From Bacillus sp. ISL-45 (lineage in GTDB: Bacteria > Bacillota > Bacilli > Bacillales > Cytobacillaceae): a DNA stretch of 64,000 nt. Positions within the stretch are counted from its first letter, which is position 1; each line of letters opens with the position of its first letter. The notes beneath the pieces were generated by a model. It saw only the letters and a program-made list of their open reading frames with translations, was not told the DNA's origin and did not search any database. A program made the translations under genes and the position numbers. The DNA lies in NCBI RefSeq assembly GCF_018613195.1, contig NZ_JAGGQQ010000008.1, forward strand, positions 186,001 through 250,000. Direction: 5' to 3'. This document shows, piece after piece, positions 9,265 to 18,221 of this stretch.

Positions 9265-10803
9265 ATGAAAATTGTTTACCTGCCGATTGATGAACGGCCT
9301 TGTAATGTACATTATGTACAGATGATGGCCAATTCATCAACTGATATTGAATTATTGATGCCTGACGTGCAACTGCTTGGGCAAAAACGAAAGGCTGCAG
9401 ACACAGAGGGGTTATGGAATTGGCTAAAGGAAAAGGCCAATGAAGCAGATGCTCTGATTTTAAGCATTGATATGCTGGTCTATGGCGGTTTGCTTCCTTC
9501 CAGGCTCCACTATTTACATGATGAAAGTACTGAATTATGGATGGAAAGATTGCGGAATCTACGGAAGAGCTATTCTCAAATGCCTATATACGCATCGAAT
9601 CTGATCATGCGTACACCAAAATACAGCTCAAGTGATGAAGAGCCTGATTATTATGAGGATTGGGGTCGGGAACTGTTCTTGCGTGCCTATTTATTGGATA
9701 AAAAAAGCAGGGAAACACTGAGCTGTGAAGAAGCTACCCAGCTTGGGGAGATTACAGCAAGCCTGCCGGAAGAATATATCAATGACTATGAACAGCGGCG
9801 AAAATTCAATTCCTTAACCAATGTGAAAACCCTTGAGCTTGTTCAAGAAGGAGTGCTTGATTTCCTGGCCATTCCCCAGGACGACAGTGCGGAATATGGG
9901 TATACAGCAATGGATCAAAAGGCAGTTGTAAAAAAACGCGAGCAGCTTCGGCTCCATTACAAGGTCCATATGTATCCTGGCGCTGACGAGGTAGGCGCAA
10001 CACTGCTTGCAAGAGCCTATAATGAATACAAGAAGCAGCGGCCGAAAATTTATCCGATTTGGAGCAGTACGCTCGGCCCGCAGCTGGTTCCGATGTATGA
10101 GGACCGCCCTTTTGAAGAAAGTATGAAGGTACATGTCCTGGCTGCCGGGTGCCAGCTGACGGAAACTGCCGGAGAGGCTGATCTCATTCTTGCTTACAAT
10201 ACACCGGGACGTGTGATGCAGGAGTCTTGGGACCAGAATAAAAAAGATATTACATATACAAGCTTCAGGAATATGCTGACATTCGTCGATCAGATCAGGT
10301 CATTTATTTCAGCAGGGAAAAAGGTGATCATAGCAGATTCAGCGTATGCGAATGGCGGGGATCGGGAATTGATCACCCTGCTAGACGAGGAGAAACTCCT
10401 TGACCGTGTCACCTCTTATAAAGGCTGGAATACAAACTGCAACACACTAGGAACAACATTATGCCAGGGAGTCATTGGCCTGAACGGGAATACAGAATTA
10501 ATCAAGGAAAATATCATCTATCACCTATTAGATGATTATTTCTACCAGGCGGAAGTCCGAATGGAAATGACCGCTGACTTCCTTCCGGAAAGAGGCTTGA
10601 CTTATTTCGATTTGAAAGATTCATCAGAAGAGGTCAATCAGGAGAGGGATAGACGCCTGATTCAGCGTTACAGGGAAGAAATCCGCCACAGTTTTAAAGA
10701 GGTGGAAATTGAAGAAATCAACAGCTTCGCTCCTTGGAACAGGATGTTCGAATGCGGGCTGACTTTCAAAAAGAGGTGGAAAGAACATGCAGGAACAAAT
10801 TAA
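9265..10803 (+). CDS. DUF4127 family protein
   Basis: A 512-residue protein beginning with the DUF4127 hallmark [10 protein letters not shown] and continuing with a family-like segment ([17 protein letters not shown]). Other conserved-looking parts are [14 protein letters not shown], the PGADEV segment, and [12 protein letters not shown]. No signal peptide or membrane helix. The molecular function of DUF4127 is not known to me; its presence in a glycan operon between a deacetylase and an epimerase suggests an enzyme acting on a sugar. Acidic residues and His-rich patches would fit a metal-dependent hydrolase, but that is speculation. Start ATG follows AGGAGAGGATAGGC. The 3' end overlaps nanE by 17 bp, so the two are coupled. 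Confidence 0.82.
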   Translation: MKIVYLPIDERPCNVHYVQMMANSSTDIELLMPDVQLLGQKRKAADTEGLWNWLKEKANEADALILSIDMLVYGGLLPSRLHYLHDESTELWMERLRNLRKSYSQMPIYASNLIMRTPKYSSSDEEPDYYEDWGRELFLRAYLLDKKSRETLSCEEATQLGEITASLPEEYINDYEQRRKFNSLTNVKTLELVQEGVLDFLAIPQDDSAEYGYTAMDQKAVVKKREQLRLHYKVHMYPGADEVGATLLARAYNEYKKQRPKIYPIWSSTLGPQLVPMYEDRPFEESMKVHVLAAGCQLTETAGEADLILAYNTPGRVMQESWDQNKKDITYTSFRNMLTFVDQIRSFISAGKKVIIADSAYANGGDRELITLLDEEKLLDRVTSYKGWNTNCNTLGTTLCQGVIGLNGNTELIKENIIYHLLDDYFYQAEVRMEMTADFLPERGLTYFDLKDSSEEVNQERDRRLIQRYREEIRHSFKEVEIEEINSFAPWNRMFECGLTFKKRWKEHAGTN

Positions 10804-11470
10804 AAAGGGACTTGTCGTCTCCTGTCAGGCACTTGAAGACGAGCCATTGCATGGAGCGGAATTCATGAAAAGGATGGCTGATGCTGCTAAAAGAGGTGGA
10901 GCGGCAGCCATTAGGGCAAATGGAGTTGCCGACATCAAAGCAATCAAGGAGTATGTTGGCCTTCCAGTGATCGGGATTATAAAGCGCGAATACGAAGGTT
11001 CCAATGTATATATTACACCTACCTTGAAGGAAGTAGAGGAGCTTGTGGGGGTTGGCGTGGACGTAATCGCTACCGACGCAACCAATAGGATCCGGCCAGG
11101 AGGAAGGGATCTGGCAGCTTTCATGAAGGAAGGGAAAAGCCGATTCCCTGAGCAAAAATGGATGGCAGATTGCGCAACGCTTGAGGAGTGCCTGTGGGCA
11201 GAAGAACTGGGCTTCGACTTCATCGGAACGACGATGCATGGCTACACGGAAGAAACTGCAGGTAAGAAACTGTATCATGATGACTTTCAATTCCTGAAGG
11301 ACGTTGTGAAGGCCGTAAAACTGCCGGTTATTGCAGAAGGAAATATCCTCACACCCGAAATGGCTTCCAAGGTACTGGAATATGGTGCCTATTCTGTTGT
11401 CGTGGGAGGAGCAATCACGAGACCTCAGCAGATTACTGAACGGTTTGTAGAGGAAATCAAAAGGTACTAA
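10787..11470 (+). CDS. nanE: N-acylglucosamine/N-acetylmannosamine-6-phosphate 2-epimerase (copy 1)
   Basis: A 227-residue TIM-barrel epimerase. It shows the NanE signatures [15 protein letters not shown] at the N terminus, [17 protein letters not shown], and the phosphate-binding C terminus ([22 protein letters not shown]). NanE converts ManNAc-6-P to GlcNAc-6-P in sialic acid and ManNAc use. No nanA, nagA or nagB is in the window, so the route before and after this step is not local. The start lies inside the end of the DUF4127 gene with AGAGGTGG as ribosome site. A second copy sits at 24608-25288. Confidence 0.92.
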   Translation: MQEQIKKGLVVSCQALEDEPLHGAEFMKRMADAAKRGGAAAIRANGVADIKAIKEYVGLPVIGIIKREYEGSNVYITPTLKEVEELVGVGVDVIATDATNRIRPGGRDLAAFMKEGKSRFPEQKWMADCATLEECLWAEELGFDFIGTTMHGYTEETAGKKLYHDDFQFLKDVVKAVKLPVIAEGNILTPEMASKVLEYGAYSVVVGGAITRPQQITERFVEEIKRY

Positions 11471-11510
11471 ACCGCTACCTAAACCACTTCTTAAAATTGG
11501 AGGGAATTCT

Positions 11511-12386
11511 ATGTTAGGAGCCATTGAAGCAGGCGGGACCAAGTTCGTCTGTGCCGTAGGCGATGAATCGGGGAATATAGTGGAACGAGTCCAGATTCCA
11601 ACAACTGTACCATCTGAAACAATCCCGCAGGTTAGAACTTTTTTTCAAAAATATCAAATTAGAGCAATTGGCATTGGATCATTCGGGCCAATCGATGTGA
11701 ACCCGGGTAGCGCTACATACGGCAATATCACATCGACTCCGAAGCCAGGGTGGAAGGACTATCCTTTTGTCCAGGAAATTAAAAAGGCACTGGGTGTTCC
11801 TGTTGGCTTTAACACAGATGTGAACGCAGCCGCATTGGGTGAGGCGATATTTGGAGCAGCGAAAGGACTGGATAGCTGCTTATACATAACCGTGGGGACA
11901 GGCATTGGGGCAGGCGCAGTCGTCCAGGGGAAACTGCTTCAAGGACTTTCGCATCCGGAAATGGGGCATATCCTTGTAAGACGGCATCCAGAGGATCACT
12001 ATAATGGAAAGTGTCCTTACCATTCGGATTGTCTAGAAGGTCTTGCCGCGGGTCCTGCAATTGAAGAGCGCTGGGGAGCGAAAGGTATTGAACTAGTTGG
12101 GAGGACTGAAGTCTGGGAAATGGAAGGCTATTATATCGCCCAAGCACTGATGCAGTATATCCTGGTCCTTTCACCGAAAAAAATCATCCTTGGCGGAGGA
12201 GTCATGCATCAAAAGCAGGTGTTCTCCTATATCTATGAGTATCTCCCAGAGCTGGTGAATGGTTATGTAACATTACCCGAGCTATCTGATTATATCGTAA
12301 GTCCCGGACTGGGAAATGACGCTGGGATCATCGGTTCTCTATTGCTTGCGAAAGGTACGTTAGGTACAGCTGGCACTGCTGAATGA
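11511..12386 (+). CDS. ROK family sugar kinase, fructokinase/mannokinase type
   Basis: A 291-residue ROK kinase with the phosphate motif GAIEAGGTKFVCAVG at the start, the acidic site FNTDVNAAALGE, VGTGIGAG, and the zinc motif HxxDCxxxC-like segment around GKCPYHSDCLEGLA. This type matches Bacillus GmuE/ScrK-like fructo/mannokinases, which phosphorylate fructose or mannose at C6. Free mannose released by the GH38 is the obvious substrate; ManA (18222-19166) would then take mannose-6-P to fructose-6-P. Start ATG follows GGAGGG. It is the last gene of the + strand cluster, ended by the terminator at 12443-12490. Confidence 0.9.
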   Translation: MLGAIEAGGTKFVCAVGDESGNIVERVQIPTTVPSETIPQVRTFFQKYQIRAIGIGSFGPIDVNPGSATYGNITSTPKPGWKDYPFVQEIKKALGVPVGFNTDVNAAALGEAIFGAAKGLDSCLYITVGTGIGAGAVVQGKLLQGLSHPEMGHILVRRHPEDHYNGKCPYHSDCLEGLAAGPAIEERWGAKGIELVGRTEVWEMEGYYIAQALMQYILVLSPKKIILGGGVMHQKQVFSYIYEYLPELVNGYVTLPELSDYIVSPGLGNDAGIIGSLLLAKGTLGTAGTAE

Positions 12387-12442
12387 AATAACTAGTTGAT
12401 CGTTTTCATAGACATATTCACATCTTTTTTGACTATAAATAC

Positions 12443-12490
12443 AAATGAAGAGAGTACTCCATTGAAGTTTAATGGCTACTCTCTTCATTT
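12443..12490. terminator. bidirectional terminator between two converging operons
   Basis: A long inverted repeat pairs AAATGAAGAGAGTA (from 12443) with TACTCTCTTCATTT (to 12490), with CCATT/AATGG as inner stem. It is flanked by A-rich and T-rich stretches on both sides, so it can stop the ROK kinase transcript and the opposing GH38 transcript. Confidence 0.85.
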
Positions 12491-12521
12491 TATTGTTATA
12501 TATTACAGCAGCTTTAAGCTC

Positions 12522-15131
12522 CTAAAACATAACAGTCTTTACTTGGTTTGGTTTTACCAATACGGTGAATTGATTGTTTTCCACCTGTACAGGTGCAATA
12601 GCCTTTTCATTTAAGTTTCCTTCCTGGACTTGATTAATAGAGAGATTGACGGTAAAGGAAGCTTTTGCCTCTGCTTCAGTTGGGTTAAAGAATCTGAGGA
12701 CGAAAGCATCCTCTTTTTCGGCTTTTTTGAGTACACTCAGTACTGTCTCGCTGCTAATTTCCTCAAGAAGGCTGAATGTTAATGGCGTTTGCACATCCTC
12801 AGGGTTGAGCTTCATTGCATTATGCGGAATCTTGTTATACGTCTCGATTGGTGTCGTATATTCTTTTGCAATCCTGCCGATGTTCGCTGCTGTTGTTGAA
12901 TTTTCATGGATTGTAATGGCGAAATCCAGTGTCAGCTTTCCAAGCATCTGAGAGTCAGGGGTAGGAAGTTTGATTCCCGATGGTCGTCCAGGTCTCCTGA
13001 GCATTTCTTCTTTTCCTAATACACCGACACTGCGGAACAGTGTAAGGGCGATTGTATCGTAATCGTCTCCAATGACTTCATATTCACGTGTGCTATTGGT
13101 CAAGATGCTGACACCATGCTCCCCGTCGGACAAACCAACAAATGAAAGCATTGGATGAATCGAATCTGGGCGTTCATCCCAATCTTCATTCTCCCAGATC
13201 TCCATGGCTGAGTCATAAACATCACGCTTTATGAAACCAAATTGATTGTCTGAAACAGAGAAGGATGAAGCGATAACGGTTGGAATCAAGGCACGGAGAC
13301 GGTGGTCTTTCGCCTGGTTGTCCAGTTCGGCTGCTACCTTAATGATCGGCTTGTCATTGGGAATCGTGATTTTCCAATGGACATCAACGAATCGATCAAC
13401 TTTATTAGCCTTGCGTTTCTCTAAATCACCAGGTACATCTAGCTTCAACTGAATATCTATTTGAGCTTCATAACCGTTTTGGATCACTTTCACTTCTGCT
13501 TCCACGCTGTCACTGTAAATAAGTGATTCATTTGGCAGTGGAGAGAAGTCGTATTCATCGCCGTCATCTCCGCCGTTTTCTAGAAGAAGCACATTGTTGA
13601 ATTCCTTTTCAAGCTGCTTGTCAAAGATTTTCAATGTTCCATTTGGATTTATAGAAACAGAATAAAAATCAGTTTCTATTGGTTCTTTTTCAACGAAACT
13701 ATTCATCATTTCCTTCTGTGCATTGACGACAAAGTATGTTTTATATCCCATTGCCGGGATGGAGTCTTTTACCTGAATCGTGTACTGATAGAATGGATCG
13801 TAATTCCCGTAATGAACGATCTGGCGGTCGATCAAACCTGGATCAATGATTTCTTTCTCCAGTACTTCAAAAGGAATATTCTTTCCTTCTCCATCCTCAA
13901 GTTCAAACGATTCAAGCTTAGTGATGACCTTTGTCGTGACTGTTTCTTCGCGCTCATATGGAAGAAGGTTAAAAGCGGTTAACCGATCTTCTTTACGGTC
14001 GGTTGCAATCGCATCAGTAATTTTGCGTTTATAATATTCAATCAGCTGATCCGTCTTTTCTTCTGCTAGGAAGAAGCGGTTCACGATTTCACGATGGACT
14101 TTATCTGAACAGCAGCAGCCGATGCTGTCATGGGCATGGTTTTTCATGATTTCTTTCCAAATCAGCTCAATCAATCCATGATGGTACTCAAAACCCAGGG
14201 AATAAGCAATCGAAGCTAATGGCTCCAGGATGTTGGTGATTTTGTTTTCAATCCGGGAATTCGCTGCTTTAATATCCATGCGGGTTGAATAGATGCTTCG
14301 ATGGACACGCATGTATTTCCCATCTAAAAATTCGCCTTGAATGGTAGGCAATTCTTTGTTTTTTTCTAGTTCTTCAAAGACGTTTTCGTATTTACTCAAG
14401 AAAAATTCGCGATCTGGATACAAACGCTGTAATTTTTCCATAACTGTGAATATATTTTTTTGAATTGGCATTTGGTCATGGCCATTAGGCAGAATGATGT
14501 TTTCAGTTGTCGCCCCGCGATCGAGAACCGTAAAGTACTTATTGATGCGCTCTTGAAGTTTTTCCTCATCCTCAGGCAGGTATTTCCCTATGGCATAACC
14601 AAGCGGGAACAGCTGGACAAGAACTTTTGAACCGTCATCACTTTCCCAGTAAAATTCTGTTTTATCAGTGCCATGACGCTCAGAAGTTCCGCGCCAGAAG
14701 ATGGAATACTTAATATCAAATCCATTCAGGATTTGCGGCATTTGTGAGGATTGGCCGAAAGAGTCCGGCAAGTACCCAATTTTCATAGGAGAACCGAACT
14801 CTTCGCTATCCTTCAATCCGTAAAGGAGATTTCGCACAATCGATTCGCCGCCAACGACCATTTCGTCGGTTTGTGTATACCAAGGTCCAATGATTAGTTT
14901 TCCTGCTTGAACGAGCTTTTTGACTCTTTCCTTATTCTCAGGTTTTACGGCAAAGTAATCTTCAAGAATCGAGGTTTGTCCATCTAATACATAGTACGGA
15001 TAGTCTGGGTTGGTTTCAAGCATTTCAAGAATTTCTTCCATGTTGTTAACTAACAGGATTCGTGATTCCTCTGTTGAAAAGTACCATTCTCTGTCCCAAT
15101 GCATATGGGGTACAATATGAACTTTTTTCAT
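12522..15131 (-). CDS. glycoside hydrolase family 38, mannosylglycerate hydrolase-like (copy 2)
   Basis: About 869 residues. The GH38 active site is clear: H11 and D13 in PHMHWDREW, the nucleophile D123 in YLPDSFGQSSQMP, and the His of KNHAHDSIGCCCS. Length and pairing with an adjacent PTS EIIABC match Escherichia coli MngB/MngA, where the hydrolase splits 2-O-(6-phospho-mannosyl)-glycerate after PTS import. Here the phospho-mannoside need not be mannosylglycerate; no glycerate kinase is nearby. The start is ATG 15131 with GGAGGG just before it, 12 bp downstream of an in-frame TTG. A 12-bp perfect hairpin sits in its leader. Confidence 0.9.
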   Translation of the reverse strand: MKKVHIVPHMHWDREWYFSTEESRILLVNNMEEILEMLETNPDYPYYVLDGQTSILEDYFAVKPENKERVKKLVQAGKLIIGPWYTQTDEMVVGGESIVRNLLYGLKDSEEFGSPMKIGYLPDSFGQSSQMPQILNGFDIKYSIFWRGTSERHGTDKTEFYWESDDGSKVLVQLFPLGYAIGKYLPEDEEKLQERINKYFTVLDRGATTENIILPNGHDQMPIQKNIFTVMEKLQRLYPDREFFLSKYENVFEELEKNKELPTIQGEFLDGKYMRVHRSIYSTRMDIKAANSRIENKITNILEPLASIAYSLGFEYHHGLIELIWKEIMKNHAHDSIGCCCSDKVHREIVNRFFLAEEKTDQLIEYYKRKITDAIATDRKEDRLTAFNLLPYEREETVTTKVITKLESFELEDGEGKNIPFEVLEKEIIDPGLIDRQIVHYGNYDPFYQYTIQVKDSIPAMGYKTYFVVNAQKEMMNSFVEKEPIETDFYSVSINPNGTLKIFDKQLEKEFNNVLLLENGGDDGDEYDFSPLPNESLIYSDSVEAEVKVIQNGYEAQIDIQLKLDVPGDLEKRKANKVDRFVDVHWKITIPNDKPIIKVAAELDNQAKDHRLRALIPTVIASSFSVSDNQFGFIKRDVYDSAMEIWENEDWDERPDSIHPMLSFVGLSDGEHGVSILTNSTREYEVIGDDYDTIALTLFRSVGVLGKEEMLRRPGRPSGIKLPTPDSQMLGKLTLDFAITIHENSTTAANIGRIAKEYTTPIETYNKIPHNAMKLNPEDVQTPLTFSLLEEISSETVLSVLKKAEKEDAFVLRFFNPTEAEAKASFTVNLSINQVQEGNLNEKAIAPVQVENNQFTVLVKPNQVKTVMF

Positions 15132-15148
15132 GATGCCCTCCAAATATT

Positions 15149-15176
15149 AAGGTACCTAGAGGACTCTAGGTACCTT
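15149..15176 (-). other. perfect 12-bp stem-loop in the leader of GH38 copy 2
   Basis: AAGGTACCTAGA (15149-15160) pairs perfectly with TCTAGGTACCTT (15165-15176) around a 4-nt loop, 18 nt before the GH38 start and inside the PTS-GH38 intercistronic gap. On the transcribed strand the A run precedes the stem and only a weak U stretch follows. It is therefore more likely an mRNA processing or stability element than a full terminator. Confidence 0.6.
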
Positions 15177-15206
15177 ATTTTTTTGTCAAATCAGTTGATT
15201 CCGATA

Positions 15207-17150
15207 TTATGCTGCTGATGCTTCTTCTGCGTTTTTTCCTTCTTTTCTTAACTTTCCTTTTCTTGTGGCAATCAGCAGAATCATTGAAATAAGAGCTCCG
15301 AGAATTGCTGCTCCAAACCAGATGCTTGCTGCTACAAGCAGAGGCTGTCCTTGTACAAGTGCAAGTGAGAAGATACCTGCTCCAGGAACATTCAATCCAA
15401 TGTTAAAGTAGGCAACAATAGCACCTGTTACTGCAGAACCTGCAATTAATGAAGGAATTACACGCAATGGGTCATTGATCATGAACGGAATTGCGCCTTC
15501 TGTAATCCCGGCCAAACCTAGCAGCCAGGTTTGTTTTCCGACTTCTTGTTCTTGTTTTGTAAAGTATTTTTTCCCAATGATGGTCGCGCCTGTTACAGAG
15601 AAGGCAGAAACCATTTTAACGGATGCAAAAGCTGCGTAAGGAATAAAGTTCCCGCTGGCCATGGCACCGATACAGAAGGTGTAGGCTGCTTTGTTCACTG
15701 GTCCGCCAAGGTCAAAGGATACCATTGCGCCAAGGATTGCTCCCAGAAGTAACGCATTTGTGCCTGAAAGACTGTCAAGCCAGCTGAGTAATCCCTGGTT
15801 TGCTGCGGCAATCGGTTTTCCGACAACGAATAACATGATAGAGCCGACAACTAGGGTTCCGACAACAGGGTATATCCAGAAACTCACGAAACCGGCAAAT
15901 GTGCCTTTTGGCTTAACTTTATTCTTTAGGAATTTTAAGAAGTAACCTGCAAGGAAACCACCAAGCATACCGCCAAGGAAGCCACTGCCGATCAGGTTAG
16001 CGGCAATACCAGCTGCGAAACCAGGTCCAAGTGCTGGCTTATCTGCGATAGAGTAAGCCATATAAGCAGCAAGGATCGGAATCATCAGCTGTCCAAGCAT
16101 ACCGCCGCCCAGCTGCCTTAACAGCCAGAGCCAAGAGCCTTCCTCAGCGTACACGTCCTGTAGGCCGAATGCCTGTGAAATCAACACTGCTGCTGCCAGG
16201 GTCATACCGCCGGCAACGATAACTGGGATAATATAAGAGATCCCTGTCAGGATGGAGTCCTTAATTTCGGTTTTAAACGACTTTTCACCATTGTCATCAT
16301 CAGAAGATGCACTCGACTGGGAAGGGCTGTACTCTTTCTTGGGAGTGCTTTCTGCTTTATCCAGCGCTTGCTGCAACAGATTTTGCGCACTGCGCAATGG
16401 TGCTGCAACGGATGTTTTTACCTTAGGAAGGTGTGCAAAGCGCTCTTCTTCTTTGACAGCCACATCATTGGCATAAATAATGGCATCTGCTTTTTTAAGA
16501 AGGCTGGTTGTATGGCGGTCTTCAATTCCGTTTGCTCCCTGCTTTTCGACAAAGACATCAACACCCATTTCTTTTCCTGCTTTGATTAATGCTTCAGCGG
16601 CCATATAAGTGTGGGCGATTCCGGCTGGACAAGCCGTGATGGCTAATACGGTTTTATTTAACTTTTTTGCCACAGCCGCTTCAATTGCTGTTTCTGTGTT
16701 ATCAAGCTGGTTGTATAATTCTGTATTCGTTTTAGCATGTAAAAGCCTGTCTTTATAAGATTCATCTGATAATCGTTTTACAAATTCGGAAAGAAGGGTT
16801 AAATGTGTTGATCCAGCTTCATTCTCCGGAATTGCGAGTAAAATGACCAGCTGAACTTTATTATTCGGGTTGATGCTTTCCCAGTCAGTTAAAGGCTTTT
16901 CCAGAGTTGCGATGGCAAAAGCAGCTTCTTTCACTGCAGTTGATTTGCCATGAGGAATGGCAAGTCCGCCTTCAAAGCCTGTAGGTGAAAGCTTTTCTCT
17001 ATCTAATACCGATTGAAGAAACTCATCTGGATTTGTTAATTTTCCTTGATCACCTAGCTGTTTAACTAAATACTGGATTACTTCTTGTTTTGATTGAAAT
17101 GCTTTCCCAGTATTGATTAGGCTTGGTGAGGTAAGTGCTTGTAGTTTCAT
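15207..17150 (-). CDS. PTS fructose-family EIIABC, mannosylglycerate/mannose type
   Basis: A 647-residue fused transporter. EIIA is at residues 1-150 with phospho-His67 (GLAIPHGKS); EIIB at about 165-265 with phospho-Cys174 (TACPAGIAHT); a Ser/Asp-rich linker at about 270-295; then EIIC, a multi-span domain to the C terminus (VSFDLGGPVNKAAY, GAIPFMINDPLR). Domain order and length match MngA/FruA-like proteins (family TC 4.A.2). It imports and phosphorylates its sugar for the GH38 encoded 75 bp downstream. The ATG has AGGAGG just before it, and a cre-like palindrome lies at 17174-17187. Confidence 0.92.
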   Translation of the reverse strand: MKLQALTSPSLINTGKAFQSKQEVIQYLVKQLGDQGKLTNPDEFLQSVLDREKLSPTGFEGGLAIPHGKSTAVKEAAFAIATLEKPLTDWESINPNNKVQLVILLAIPENEAGSTHLTLLSEFVKRLSDESYKDRLLHAKTNTELYNQLDNTETAIEAAVAKKLNKTVLAITACPAGIAHTYMAAEALIKAGKEMGVDVFVEKQGANGIEDRHTTSLLKKADAIIYANDVAVKEEERFAHLPKVKTSVAAPLRSAQNLLQQALDKAESTPKKEYSPSQSSASSDDDNGEKSFKTEIKDSILTGISYIIPVIVAGGMTLAAAVLISQAFGLQDVYAEEGSWLWLLRQLGGGMLGQLMIPILAAYMAYSIADKPALGPGFAAGIAANLIGSGFLGGMLGGFLAGYFLKFLKNKVKPKGTFAGFVSFWIYPVVGTLVVGSIMLFVVGKPIAAANQGLLSWLDSLSGTNALLLGAILGAMVSFDLGGPVNKAAYTFCIGAMASGNFIPYAAFASVKMVSAFSVTGATIIGKKYFTKQEQEVGKQTWLLGLAGITEGAIPFMINDPLRVIPSLIAGSAVTGAIVAYFNIGLNVPGAGIFSLALVQGQPLLVAASIWFGAAILGALISMILLIATRKGKLRKEGKNAEEASAA

Positions 17151-17172
17151 GAAGATTACCTCCTGGATTTTT

Positions 17173-17188
17173 ATGAAAGTGCTTTCAT
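17173..17188. promoter_or_regulatory. cre-like CcpA site upstream of the PTS-GH38 operon
   Basis: ATGAAAGTGCTTTCAT fits the consensus TGWAANCGNTNWCA with one mismatch in the central CG and is otherwise palindromic. It sits about 25-40 bp before the EIIABC start, downstream of the expected promoter, where CcpA would block transcription when glucose is present. Confidence 0.6.
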
Positions 17189-17204
17189 CTATCTGTGGGT
17201 ATAT

Positions 17205-17246
17205 CGTAGCAAAAAAAAATAAGAAGATTTGATTCTTCTTATTTTT
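17205..17246 (-). terminator. terminator of the RpiR regulator gene
   Basis: A perfect 10-bp stem (AATAAGAAGA at 17218-17227 with TCTTCTTATT at 17234-17243) is followed on the - strand by nine T residues. It separates the regulator from the PTS operon, which must have its own promoter. Confidence 0.85.
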
Positions 17247-17294
17247 ACACTATTTATCATAAGTGAAGCGTTTTCATGTGTATTTATACACACT

Positions 17295-18023
17295 TTAGAA
17301 GCTTTCCCAATAATTTTGCGATAATGCCTGTAAAACAATCATTACTGGTGTCCGATCGGTTATGTTAAAACCGTTTTTCATCTTCTTCGGAGCATAACAA
17401 TATAAGTTGACTGACCCCATGGTCTGCAGAGAATTTCGGGTGAAATGTGTCAACGTGACAATTGAAATATCTTTTTGATTGGCTATTTTGGCTATTTCAA
17501 GAACCTGCTGTGTCTCGCCTGATAGGCTTATTAAAAAGAGTACGTCTTGTTTATTCATTTGTTCCAGCATATGGAGGATTTCATGGCGGTGAATGGAAAA
17601 TTGAGATTGCTTGCCGACTACTCGCAAATTTCGCACCATCATTTCACAGAAATCGGCCGAATCGCCAACGCCATAGAAAAGTATATGTTTGGCATCTTGA
17701 ATCATTTTAGATATTGTTTCTATTCTTTCAATATCGAGTAGTTCGAATGTTTTCTGTATAAAATAATAGGAACTATCCTCATCTGGTTTTGTGGAGGAAT
17801 CAAGCTCATCTTTGATACTATTTTTCAGATGAGAGAAACCGTCGTATCCTAATTTTTTTGAAAGTCTTGTAATGGTATTAGGTACAGTAAAAAGAGTAGC
17901 TGCCAGGCTCTGTATAGATTGAACAGTAAACTGTTGTTTGTTTTGAAGGATATATTCAACAATCTGGTCGTCTGTATCATTTAATTTATATTCAAACTTC
18001 TGCACACGATCTTTGAAACGCAT
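17295..18023 (-). CDS. RpiR/MurR family transcriptional regulator
   Basis: About 242 residues: N-terminal helix-turn-helix (FTVQSIQSLAATLFTVPNTI, then TRLSKKLGYDGF) in the first 75 residues and a C-terminal SIS domain (ILFYGVGDSADFCEMM; LISLSGETQQVLEIA). RpiR regulators respond to sugar phosphates. The gene stands between the PTS-GH38 operon and manA, and probably controls one or both. The frame opens at a GTG at 18038, but TGGTGGGGA points to ATG 18023. A candidate operator (AAGGTATAACCTT) lies 44 bp upstream, in the divergent region. Confidence 0.88.
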   Translation of the reverse strand: MRFKDRVQKFEYKLNDTDDQIVEYILQNKQQFTVQSIQSLAATLFTVPNTITRLSKKLGYDGFSHLKNSIKDELDSSTKPDEDSSYYFIQKTFELLDIERIETISKMIQDAKHILFYGVGDSADFCEMMVRNLRVVGKQSQFSIHRHEILHMLEQMNKQDVLFLISLSGETQQVLEIAKIANQKDISIVTLTHFTRNSLQTMGSVNLYCYAPKKMKNGFNITDRTPVMIVLQALSQNYWESF

Positions 18024-18066
18024 ATTTCCCCACCACACTTTTTTGGTTTTGTTTTATTATAGCAAA

Positions 18067-18079
18067 AAGGTATAACCTT
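18067..18079. promoter_or_regulatory. candidate operator between rpiR-type gene and manA
   Basis: AAGGTATAACCTT is a perfect inverted repeat (AAGGT-ATA-ACCTT) in the divergent gap. Its position suits autoregulation by the RpiR protein and control of manA, but no second copy was found near the PTS promoter. Confidence 0.35.
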
Positions 18080-18221
18080 GAAATGAAGATATAAAAGAAT
18101 AAATTTAGGAACGTACGGATTTTTAGATATCTTTGTAGGGTAATCATTTTTTAAGTTGCTCTTATTAAAATTGTCTTCTAATATGAGAGTTATGCGAATT
18201 GTTACTATGGAGGTCTTTAAT

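Noticed and set aside
10766-11542. Minus-strand ORF of 258 codons opposite nanE
   Set aside because: Lies entirely over nanE and its neighbours, has no family features; the + strand product is unmistakable.
17264-17276. Second cre-like site TGAAGCGTTTTCA
   Set aside because: One base too short for the consensus and located just after the regulator gene end, before its terminator.
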